Source of the DNA: Pelargonium x hortorum
Lineage: Eukaryota > Streptophyta > Magnoliopsida > Geraniales > Geraniaceae
Reading direction: 5' to 3'
Assembly: GCA_036897525.1 (NCBI GenBank)
Contig: JAYMTJ010000021.1
Span: forward strand, 1 to 64,000
DNA: 64,000 nucleotides
Shown: one piece after another, positions 12,422 to 23,738 of the stretch
Layout of the letters: each line of letters begins with the position of its first letter
Position numbering within the stretch: position 1 is the first letter of the stretch
Position numbers and translations under genes: made by a program
Notes under the pieces: generated by a model
The model's input: only the letters and a program-made list of their open reading frames with translations
Told to the model about the DNA's origin: nothing
The model's database searches: none

Positions 12422-15400
12422 TCAGTATCCTAGGAACTATACCATTCTTATAGGCCCTTGTACTGACTCTTCCTATTGTCTTATGAGCCCTACTCTTCTC
12501 TTATGGGTCTTCTTGTTTATAGAGAATCAAATAGAGTTTATTAGAGTTGTATTATTTGTGTTGCTTCCTTTTGTTCGTTATATTGTTATTACCCTAGAAA
12601 GGAGAGAGCCCTAGAGAAGTTAAGTTAATGCTCCCGACCTATAACGGAGGAAGGGTAATGCATGATAGTATTTTAGATAGTTAACCTCACTCAGCTTACC
12701 TAGTTTCTTAAGAGATAGGCATATCTTCGAAACCTTTACAGAGGATATCTGTACCTTTCTTCTAGCCTGAAGTTCCCTTATATCGGAGAACAAAAGTAGA
12801 CCTATAAGCAAGAGACGAACCCTTATAGACAGACCTTTTTAGTTAACAATTTAGATAACGAGAATTTTGAAAAGCGTAGGTAGGATTTCTCAAAATTATT
12901 ATGAGCTTTGTTTAGATCTGCAACCGAGGACCCTTTTTTTAATAATTCGTTGTTACTTATTACCACTAGATCGGGAAGAAAGCAGCCTTATTTTTAGTTT
13001 AGAGCCGGATTTGATACAAAGAAAAAGAGTAAGACTATCCTAGCTATCAGGACTCAAGAGTAGTACAGCTATCAATACTGTTATCAAGAATATCCTTTAT
13101 AAATTATAAAGAGTAGACCAAAGCCCTACCAGGTTTCCTAAACAATTAAATCATCAACTCTACCTTTACCCTAAAGAAAAGAAGTACAATTTTCTTTGAT
13201 TCCCTTTAACTTAACTATTCCCAAGTCCCAAGGGGGCATGTTTCTTTATTTGTAAATGAGTAAAAACCTGTAATTACAATTTCCCGAATCGGTTAAAAAA
13301 AGTCTCTAACGCAACAAATTACACCTTGATCACGTTAGTTACAAGACTCGAAGCCTCTCCTTTGCAATATCCAAGACCCTGTAAATCCCTTCAAAAAAAT
13401 GTACAAAGTAAAGGAATACTGATTAAATAGAAAAGCGTTAAAGTGACTGTCTAGAATGTCTTGGTTACCCCGTACCCCGTAAGATGTTTGTTTTAGGCCT
13501 TTAGAGCCAATTATAATATATTTTCGAACTGGAGTGGAGCTGGGAACAGCAAGTAGACAAACTCCTACTCACATCTTCTCTAGTTACTATCCAATATACT
13601 ATAAAACAAGCAGAGCAAGTTTAGACTTTTCTTAAAAAAAGAATAAAGGAAACTCTTAAGAAAAATAGGGTGGCAGATTCCTGACTTGAGCTTAGTTTTA
13701 GAGAACCTCTTTGGCCACACACTTACTTATTACACCTAGCAAACTTCTTCTTACTCTTAATACCCAAAGCCATCTTAGCTTTAACTTTCTTAGCAGCTAG
13801 ACCTAAGAAAAACCTATTGTATCCACTTAAACACCTAGCATTTTTTCTGAGAAACGGAAAAGCAAGTAAATTATTAATTATTTCGTAGTTTCCGGGTGGG
13901 GTAGTTACTTACTTAGTCTGGGTACACTAAAAGGAATATTTATATATAGATATAGCACGCCCTAAAAGAAAATAGGAAGACTCTAAAAACCCTCCTAATC
14001 TAATTGATCGATGGAAAATCCGGTTCTCTTTTGTTAAATCTGGTAATTACCTCTGTACTGTAGTTGAATACTAATTTCTCCTTTTCTTTCATAGACCGAA
14101 CCAGGAAATTCCTTGTTGTTTGTAGGAATGCTTAATACGAAGTGGTATGTAAAGGAAACCCTAAGCTTCTCTTTATTTGTATTTAATCTTTCGGGGGCTT
14201 TTTTGGAGACTCCCTAATTAATTCTCGGGCAGAAGTCTCCCCTTAATTGTCAAAAGACCCTGTATACCCCCAAAAGTTACAGGTTTACCTTGTTTTTTTG
14301 TGATGTATTCCAGATAAAGAACTCGTATAAGAAAAAATCTTGATTAGACAATATACTGTGAATTGGACTTCCAAAAACCTTATTTGCTACAGAACTACCA
14401 GACAGAGTTAAGGTATTCCTTATGTGTAAAACCTGTAACTAATTTAGAATTTCAGAAAAGGATTCTGACCTAGGAACTATAAATAGAAAGCCTTGTTTTA
14501 GCCTTTTTGCTGTGAAGTTAAACTAATATTGAAAAAAACTTTTCCTATTTTATGCCACAAGAACCCTTTTACTGTTAATCGGGGGAATTGCCCCAATCAC
14601 GACAGAAGTATAAAAGCAAGCACCTTCTGAACGAACGCCAAAGTACTGTCAGAAACATCACTTCAACTCAACGGTTAACTAACTCTGGGGGGAAACTTAA
14701 GACTCTCAGACATTTTTAATAGAAGCAAAGGACGTGTTAGTTAACTAATAAATTCAGAGATTTAAAGAGTACCATTAGCATAGAAAAAAACCCTTTCAAG
14801 TAAATGAAATACTTCAACTCAAGATTTCTGCACAAAAGCCTATCTAGTTTCTAGTTTTATATGTGATATTCAAGTAGGTTTGAACCCACGTCCAATAGAT
14901 GAATATTCGGTGTTTTGGTAAAAAGGAATATTTACTATCTAAAAGGAAAGTTGCTATATTTAGCACTCTCGTATGAATATGACTAAGTGGGCTATACTAA
15001 GAAAATAGAAAAGCATTAACCATCTAACTTTATCAAAAGAATAGATATATCCCTGTAATCAATCTTTTTGAGTTCCGTCTAAGAACGTTTTATGACCCGT
15101 TTTTTTGGTACCTCAAAAGCTATACAAAGGGGCAAGCAAAAGGGGATTCTTCCGTAACTTTGTGGTAGTTCCTTCATTGGAGTTTAATACTAAAATCCTT
15201 GAAAAGTTATAAATTAGTCATGAAGAGTTAAGTTAGTTATTCGGTATATGTCACAACTGAAGTCTCGTTCCTATATCCTATACTCGTTTTTTATAGTTCT
15301 TATCTTGATTCCAAGGCGTATCCGATAAGGACATAAGGCTAGAGGGATATCCCTTAAGTTGAGTTTAATTAAATGGATCAAGTATAGTAGTAGCCAATGC

Positions 15401-16620
15401 AGGGGGGGACGCAAGGTTGAGGTCTTTTTTTTTTTATTTTAATACGTGTTTTCGTGCAAAAACAAAACTAAAGGTAATGTAATTTATTGCTTTTGATATT
15501 ATAAGGTGTCTGTAAAGGAGAGCTATTAATGTATTATAATTGCATCTTCCTACCTAATACAATCGTTTTTTTGTCAAGGACTCAAGAAGAGGAAAATATC
15601 TCTTACTCTGAAAATGGAAGTTTTTTCTTATCAGTTTATACCGAGTCATTTGATTTGGTATTTGAAGGGAATGAATGATATTCAAGCGTTCAAAGGTATT
15701 AATATGAGTAAACTCAATAGATATAGTCCAAATACGGATTCTCTAACTATATATAGATTATTCTCCTCCACTAGGATGCCTTCTTTTTTTAGTAATTAAT
15801 GTACAGTACTTAACTAAGAAACAAAGCGAAACGCTCTTAGAATTAGAATCTTAAAAAAATAGGGGCTCCTCTGTGATTTACATCTTGAACATAGCATCCT
15901 TTTTTACATTACTCTAATCTAGAAATAGCGAAGTATCCTATAACTAGTACAACTTTGTTCTAAGGCTTGGGCTTGGGAGCTCATTTTATTACTAGTAGAG
16001 TAGAAAAGAAATACCTGACTATACCCCCATTTCCTTAAGTATTCATTCTATTAGGAATACTTTAACTATAATCACTGAAAAGGGAAACCGGCTTAACTCT
16101 TTTCTTTTTTCTTTTGTTGGGTAATTATAGAGTTTCAAGTTAATAGGTTAAGGATAATAGCTTTCAGAATGAATTCCAATTCCAGCTGTACTACTTTGAC
16201 ACTCTGACTTTGTATTTGAATATGTAAGGAAAAAATCTTCTATATAATACAAATTCGACTTTTATAAGTCAACCAAAAGGCACGTTATGATACCGGGTGT
16301 TGTAGGAAACCTTGAATTTAATCCTTTCTTTTAAAGTAAAGAGAGAACCTTTTTGCTTATTTATAAAGTGTGCTAAGCTTTTTCGGCGGGTTAGAACAAG
16401 AAACTAGAATACTTATGCCAGTGGTTCGGGATCCTGTACTGTAACCTTAATATTGTGTACACTTTAATTTAAGAATTCCTGGCAGTTAAGCCGAAGCTTT
16501 TTTAACTAAGAGCTAAAATCCTTTCTCTTGGAAAACGAATGAATGTCTTTCTACTATTTTATGTATTTTATCAGGGTAACCTAATCAACTAAACTTTCCA
16601 TTTCATGTCTATAATAAAAA
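12422..16620. other. non-coding, nothing firmly recognised
   Basis: No gene recognised. A minus-strand basic frame around 12491-12520 contains a short match to one at 36.55 kb (see the basic open frame). The word TCTAGAATG at 13450 has relatives at 5709, 9763 and 17499. A T-loop-like sequence on the minus strand near 14880 (GTGGGTTCAAACC) lacks the rest of a tRNA. The 61-codon plus-strand frame at 15614-15799 has no resemblance I can name. Confidence 0.5.
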
Positions 16621-16740
16621 CTCCAGCTAAGGAGAAATGAAGACCTTGTTTACTCGTCACCTTCCTAAGTCCAAATGGGACTTTGACTCTTAACCTATTG
16701 AATTCTCTATCTCAATCTGACTCAAAAGCGCAGAGGAAAA
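16621..16740 (+). repeat. inverted repeat copy 1 (partner at 23157-23242)
   Basis: The sequence from CTCCAGCTAAGGAGAA to GCGCAGAGGAAAA matches the reverse complement of 23157-23242 with about four differences. This copy has 34 extra bases in the middle, after TTTACT. Those extra bases end in TTTGACT, so the shorter partner looks like a deletion between short direct repeats. About 86 bases are shared at roughly 95% identity. This is one of the youngest repeats in the window and a possible recombination site. Confidence 0.9.
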
Positions 16741-19700
16741 CCCAGATTCGAGGAAAGGGGTCCCTGTAATTAGAAATTGTAGAAAAGGGTTAGCTATTTT
16801 ATAAGTATAAGATCAGGACTCTATTTATGTTATAGCCAAGCTTGCAAGCTATATTTGAGGAAACCCTCTGAGCCTTGTACGGGGGATCGATACCTATCGC
16901 TTAGAAATAGAAAACTATATACGATATTAAGTCTAACTAACATTAAAAGGCAAGCCTTACTTTTAAACTATAAAAAACTTCTTTCTGAGTTTCTCTTATT
17001 GCCTTAGAACTCCTTTGCTATAGAAAGATTCAAGCTTACCCATTATAAATAAGTTATAAGTAGCTGAATATCTCGACTAAATAAAGTACCCCTTACTTAC
17101 AAGTAAGCCTTACCAAACTCTGAGAATGCTAAAAAGGGGTAGCAGACTCCTGTAAGATTTACTAAATGAAACAACCAATAGGGTTGGTTTAACCTATCCT
17201 AAATCTGGAAAATAGGTAAAGCACTATATTACATACAATCTTTTTGTTGACCCAGAAGCTCTTCTGCGGCCCAGTACAGAATTCCCTTGGAAATCCTCAC
17301 GACACTTTGTTTAAACAGGTTAACCTTTAACCACAATTATACATGAAAATGAAAGACTAAAACGGGTATACCCGCTTTTCCAAGCAAGAAAAACAAGTAA
17401 AGAACTCTTTTACATAAAAAGGAAAGAAAGACTTTCAAACAAAAAAGGCTGAGAAAGAAAGAGTAGGGATTCATTAGAACCTGTGCCAAAGTTACTATCT
17501 AGAATGCCCTTTATCACTAGTTTAAGTGTCCTGTATTTTCCAAAAAGTTTTAGAGGCAATATTTACTATAAAAATTTGGTTTGGTTGGATTGTTTAATTC
17601 TATCCTGTGAAGCTCCTCTCTTACTTAGCAGGGCTGCAAAGTAAGGAACAAGAAAGCAACGACCCTTATTGGCTTTTGGTAAGCCTTTTCTAAATATCAT
17701 AATAGGGGTTTGTTTATGCTTTACGAGTTACGTATTGGGTCTTTTTAGCTTTACAGCTCATAAGGACTCTAAGTGATATTAACTAAATCAGAGAACTTTC
17801 TCAACGTAATACCAAAAAACTTTCTATCTTTACTTTAACACAGGCTTATCTACAAATTAAGCGTAGGAAAGACTTTATACTGGACCCCCTTCTATTTTTA
17901 GGTTTACTATATTATACAAATAAATGAGACAGGACTTTCTAATTTTTAAGAAATAGGCTCTTATACAACCAACCTTTATGTATGGATTTTTCCGTTTTAC
18001 TGGCTTAATGCTTCAGAGAAAATAAAACGAGGTATTAACTAGATTTTGAAATACCCGGGCTAGAATCTTTTCTAATGGAAAAAGTAAACAATGTAAGGAG
18101 CATACTTATATTACTCTACAGGACTAGACTCAGATCTAATTTGATACCGAAATTACTGACCTTGGCTATTTAAATCCTCAAAAACGATGCTTCTTGCCCT
18201 GGTGTAATAGGACTTTTTCTTTTATAGCAATACCACGACTTAAACTCTCTAAACTCTTTGAGACTCATAGATTTTGAAGAACTTGGGCGGATTAGGTATA
18301 GCATTTCTCTGGGACATGGGATGGGTAAGAAATCAAGACAGGGAGACTCTTTGTTTTGTAAATCTTACTGGGGTAAGATACGCCTTTTTAGATCTCCTGA
18401 TATTAAATTCCTATTAGAAAAGTGATAAACAAACAAGGATTGAGATAGAGGGATGCCCCTTTTGTTAAATTTATTAGAGTATTCTTTATTTTACAAGCAA
18501 TTGCTACAGTATCTGCTAAACAGGGGATGCTAGCTTTAGTATTACAACGTACTTTCGGGAGCATAACTCAATAAAGGATAAGTTAAGTTTTTTTTTAACG
18601 GATTCCCTTTAATAATACCTAGAATTACTTACTTGAATCATATTTTAGGAATATAAATCAACAACTTTTTTTTGAATCCTTGCACTTTTAGTTTAGAGTG
18701 ATGCTGCAAATCTGGCATACGGCCGAAACAGGGTACTCCTTTATATATTTTGACTTAACTTAATACTTACCAAATACGAGAATTTCTAAATAATAGTAGA
18801 GATCTAACTAATTTCTGCTTTAACTTTTGAAATAAACAGGGGAATCCGCCTGGTTTAAGACTTCGTATTTGCAAAGGCATGAGCTCGCTTTTCAACACCT
18901 AACTAGATTTGGGTTATTCGAATTAGATGGAACTCCCTGTTTATGCAATCCTAGGTTGGATTCTCTATTTGAACGGCAATACGTCTACTTTGAGTTTTAA
19001 AAGCTATCCAGTAAGTACTGTACTACTTTAGAATTGCTATGCTAAAGAGAACTTAAAAACAATCCTTATTTGCTTTAGTAATAGCCGTAAGGAACTTTAC
19101 AACTCTACGAAACTCTACAATATTCGATTCGAGGGACTTAAAGGATCAAGATGAATAAAACTGACTGGATTCTGTACGGGTCCTCGTATTACTACATAGA
19201 TAAAAGAAAGATATAGAGTCTAAGCGAAAGAAAGGCTGATTATTAAAATAAGTCCTATTCCTATATTAATTACCCTTATCTGGTAAATATCTCCTTTTTT
19301 TAGGATTTTGCATTTTACAGCCTGTAACTAACTATATCAGTACCTTGCCCGAATTGCTTTAACTATGGATACAATTTACGAGGAACAAGCTTACTAATTT
19401 AGAGTAGAGAGCCCCTCTGGAAGCTAAGAATATACTTGTGTAGACTTTGTTAGGGCCGATATATTAAGTTACATTCAGTTTGCGGCTCCCTACTCAAGGT
19501 AGATTTTATATGGAATAAAGAAAGCTTGGAACTAAGATTAACATAAAAGGAACCCGGGCTGCACGAACGAGCCTTAGTATAACCTAAGTCTCGAAAACCT
19601 CTTTCTTTCTCTGTGACGTTAGAAATACTTTACGGAATATGTATCCGGGGTAAAAACCTTCCCAAGGGTTTCTAAGAAGAATTCCTTTTAAGGCACATAA

Positions 19701-20460
19701 CCTGACTTTGAGACTCTATTTTTTGATGACTATCTCCTAAATTTAAGCAGGTTCCTTATTGATTGAGAATTTTATTCCTTATTTAGTTAGTAGACTGTAG
19801 ACTAGTGACTTCCTTATAACTAAAAAAATGCCTACTGGGGAACTAAAAGAGAAAGAACTTAGTGGTGTAAAAGAGGACTTGTATATTTATTGAGTTATTT
19901 CTAAATACAAAAGAATACTTGACTCCCTTAACAGATGCAAAACTTGAATTAAAGTCTTTTTTATTGTTTAGAGGTGCAAAGTCTATTATATTACAAGGGT
20001 CGCTTTGAAGGGCATGCTCGAATATATTATTTTATAAGCAACAAGAGTTTATAGTTTACTGAAGGCAGGGGGTTAGCCGATACTAGTTGAAAAAACTGCA
20101 AATAGGGGCTCGGCTTACTTTATTAAGCTTCTTAAGCTTTTACCAAAAGAATTTGAACCCGCGGTCTTTTTACTAAAATTCATTTGCTTTAATACTGGTT
20201 TGGTTAATTATTTATTGTTCTCATTCTTCTAGGAGCATTTGCTTCTGGATTGGCTAGATTCTAGATTCATTTCTATATAAGTTATTTTTGAACTATTATA
20301 TTCCTCAAAAGCTAAAGCAAAAAATAACCTACAATACAATAATATTTTATTTATTAATGGTAATTGGTCTGTTTATTAAATATGACATGAAGTTCTAGTA
20401 GGGGTATGCATGCAAAAAAATGATATAAGAAAGCTCCTGCTAGTTTAAATATTCCAGTTC
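16741..20460. other. non-coding, nothing recognised
   Basis: AT-rich with stops in all frames. I see no gene. A weak T-loop-like motif on the minus strand near 20150 (CGCGGGTTCAAATTC) is not backed by a foldable tRNA. Confidence 0.5.
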
Positions 20461-20824
20461 AACAGACCTTTCCTTACTTAGCAAGCAGTTGCTGGTTAAT
20501 AAACAAATTAGGAAGCTCTTGGAACACTTGTAAGCGTAAGAGAGTTCCATACATATAAAAGTTACCTTTGACATTGGGGACCGAGGGGCAATCCTTATTT
20601 TTAGAGGATTTAGTGCCGAGAATTTCTAGTAAAATGGTGGAGGTGAGATGCTTTATACTTTCTACCAGAAAAGTCTTTGAGTGTCTTGAAATGGGAGCGG
20701 GTGTATGTAAAGAATACCACACGAAAGGAATACAAAAGCTATATCAGCTATTTCTGGGGCTAGTACTATAGTAATAAAGCTATTATGCCGAAATTTGTAG
20801 TAGAATAATTAAATTAGCAATGCT

Positions 20825-21112
20825 GTGAAAAGAAAGACCCTGCGATTTTTTTTCTTAATTAAATTATACATACCAGTTTTAGAAAGATTTTTTATGAATA
20901 CGCTTTTGCAGCTACCCACGTTTAAGGAAACCCAAGACTTTATTTTCTTTTCCCCAATCAAGGAACTTAAGAGCTTAAAGGCTGGGCATATATCTTATCT
21001 TATTTGTATCAAAAGGGCAAATATCCGTAACTTAAACTCATTCCAAAAGAACCTGGTTCGCTTGAGGAATTTAAATACCTTTGAGGTGTTAAACCAAGGA
21101 ATTCTTTCCTAA
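20825..21112 (+). CDS. unidentified open frame, 95 codons
   Basis: An open frame starting at GTG, with an in-frame ATG about 23 codons in. The N-terminal part is hydrophobic (FFFLIKLYIPVLERFF) and the rest is basic and polar. I recognise no plant mitochondrial gene, and the length is within what chance gives in 64 kb of AT-rich DNA. There is no neighbour to suggest a role. It is recorded as a possible frame, not as a supported gene. Confidence 0.12.
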   Translation: MKRKTLRFFFLIKLYIPVLERFFMNTLLQLPTFKETQDFIFFSPIKELKSLKAGHISYLICIKRANIRNLNSFQKNLVRLRNLNTFEVLNQGILS

Positions 21113-23156
21113 CAGTTACTTTAGGGTTGGAGGGATATACTCTTCGTAATATCTTAAAATCCTAGAAGCAGGGTTTCCTTACTTACTTATATATGCTCTA
21201 TTTCCAATTTTGTTTGCTACTTATAAAAATTCCCGTACGGAGTAGTTTTATTTGTGCTACATAGATATTCGTTTAAGGAGGACCCTAGGGGTTAGTAATA
21301 CTAAGTAAAGTTAAGCCCTAACCCAGGGTTTTTAATCCTATCGTGGAATTCGCTTTAAAGAAACTAAGACCTACGTAATTAATTACTTTACTGGAAAGGA
21401 ATACCACATAAATATCCCAAGTAAGGTATTACTAATATAAGTAAAGTAGTAAGAACCCATTTCTATATTTCTATAAAGTGAGTAAAATAGAAGAAGCACT
21501 TATACTTATTATGGATAGCTTGTCTATACTAGAAAGTCCTTGAAATTAATATCTACCAAAGATACACCTAACCTAGGATACTGAAACTTCGAAAACCCGC
21601 GAAATCGCATATATCTATTAAAGGATTCCTCCACTTTAAGGGATATCCCCGCTCGCTGGCCATCAAGAGTACAAACTTTAAGTTTTCCTTGAAAGATGTA
21701 CGTAATGTGTTTCTTTTCATTTCAGGTTTCAGGAACTTTCGTATCTTCTTTATACACCAAAATAGGTAGAAATTAGAAACCATTTATTTAGCCATACTTC
21801 TCCGATAGAAACTCTAGTGTTTTTTTAATCTCCCTTTTGAGATACTTAGTAAAGAGCAGTTACTTTGTAAGAGCGTTATGTGTTGATATTTCTGATAACA
21901 AAAGGATGTGGGCCTTTAAGATAAGATATAGAGGTCCGAAACCCTTTAGGAGATAACCCAGTGTGTAAAAAGGGAAAGAATAGTACTAAAATATCAATGA
22001 ACTAGAAGTTTTTGGAATGAAAATTAGTAAATAGGAGTCTCGGCTAGGCTCTACACTTATTTATTACAGAACACGTTATTTTAGAACAGATTAGGATGAA
22101 ATCTTAGCTTCTATAATTTTGGAATAACTTTATAGGTTTAGAGTCTTCTCAAGAGTAACCTAGGCTTCTTGATTTGTAATGCATCTGGATATTTCTAGCC
22201 ATCTTTCATTCAGTTAAAACTTCCGGTCTTGCTCTTTCAACTTTACCTAAGGTACTACCCTCCCTCGGTGTACCGCTGCATTCAGGTACAAGAACCATTA
22301 CGATTCTCTCTAAGGTTCCATCCTCGATATACTGCTAGCTACCAAATAAGGCTGGGGGAATACACCTGATTAACAATTGTCATACAAAAGGTTTTCTTGC
22401 AAGGAAAGAAACTTTTTAGGTCTAGGACATTCCAAAACAAGTTAGCAATACCAGACGAAGTTAAAGTCTTGCTTTTTTCCTCATAAGCTTTACAGATTAA
22501 GATCTTGTTTCTCAGAGATGAAAACTTATTATAGCTTCCAGTAACCCTACTAATACGAAGGCACACCGTTAACTCTTAGTGCTTGTCCTTGGGTATATAT
22601 ATATATAGTAGTCAATCTTGATGGCACTTCTTACTTGCTCTGGATACTTATACATGAGCGTATATCGTGTTACTTATAAAAGGTACTATCGTAGGAAAGG
22701 AGTCGAATAGAAAAGACTTGAGTTAAATGCAGTTGTCAAAGAAGAAACGTATATCTTATCTTCATAGGCAAGAATAGAATGCGTATGTCTTAATTATCTG
22801 AATGAATGTAATGGCAGTAAGAATCCGGGGTAGGATATAGGTTGTGTTACGACAAAGGAGAGCCCAAATAAAAATTGATAAAAAACCCGGTAAAGGCAAG
22901 GGGGTCTAATTCTTGACCTCAAGCTCAGGACAAAATCCTATTGAAGAAAATTTGGTAAAAGAATGAAATGCTGGGGCTTCTTAGTCAAACGCTGGATATA
23001 TTATAGACTTGAAAATCAGTAACAAATCTATTAACTAGAGCATAGTTAGTTCCGGTAAAACGTAAGTACTTTTGTGAAATTGTGCTTAGGTTCTAGATTA
23101 TTCACAACCAGAAATACACGAAAAGGAGTATAAGAATATAAGCAGTCTAGCTAAGC
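21113..23156. other. non-coding, nothing recognised
   Basis: No gene or RNA recognised. A short TA dinucleotide run lies near 22597-22607. The open frames on the minus strand at 21568-21783 and 22339-22566 look like chance. Confidence 0.5.
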
Positions 23157-23242
23157 CTTTTCCTCTGCGCTTTTGAGTCAGATTGAGATAGAGAATTCTA
23201 TAGGTTAAGAGTAAACAAGGTCTTGGTTCTCCTTAGCCGGAG
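23157..23242 (-). repeat. inverted repeat copy 2 (partner at 16621-16740)
   Basis: The reverse complement matches 16621-16740 across its whole length, apart from 34 bases missing here and about four base differences. The two copies lie about 6.4 kb apart in opposite orientation, so recombination between them would invert the intervening sequence. Confidence 0.9.
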
Positions 23243-23540
23243 CCTTTACTTTTGATTAACGACTCTTCATTTATGTCCCTATCTGCTATAAAATCTCAGA
23301 AGAGGAATAAGCGGATCCTCGTGAGAAAACTGATTGACTACTTTAATGATTACTGAACAACCTCCAAAACTCTTGCACTACACAGAAGACTAAAAAGTTT
23401 CAATATCATTCCGAGGATCAGGCAGAAGAGACAAGAGTCTCCCGGTAGATTAACAGCCAAAAGGGTCACAAAAAACTCAAAGCAACAGAGAAGAAGAAGA
23501 TGAGTTTAGTTAGTTTTGGGGATGCCTGATTCGAGATTGA

Positions 23541-23738
23541 GTGCCCAAAGCCACGGATTCGACCCTATTCAGCGGTGTCCCCCACAAAGTTAGATTAATA
23601 TCTGGAACTGTTGAAAAAGGCTTTAGCGAGTCCAGGTCTAGCTCCAAAACTGCAGGAGGAATAGGCCCTTTTTCGGGAAAACCAGAAGTAGTAAAGTTAG
23701 CAAATAAATGGAGTACCCCTGGTTCACGAGTAGATTAG
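23541..23738 (+). CDS. unidentified open frame, 65 codons
   Basis: An open frame from GTG to TAG encoding a polar, glycine- and serine-rich peptide (SESRSSSKTAGGIGPFSGKP in the middle). It is somewhat richer in G+C than its surroundings, which is why I note it. No family is recognised. It could be a fragment of transferred DNA or chance. Confidence 0.12.
   Translation: MPKATDSTLFSGVPHKVRLISGTVEKGFSESRSSSKTAGGIGPFSGKPEVVKLANKWSTPGSRVD

Noticed and set aside
16870-16900. Second group II intron domain V near GAGCCTTGTACGGGGG.
   Set aside because: The 3' strand needed to pair with it (TACGGTTC or similar) is absent.
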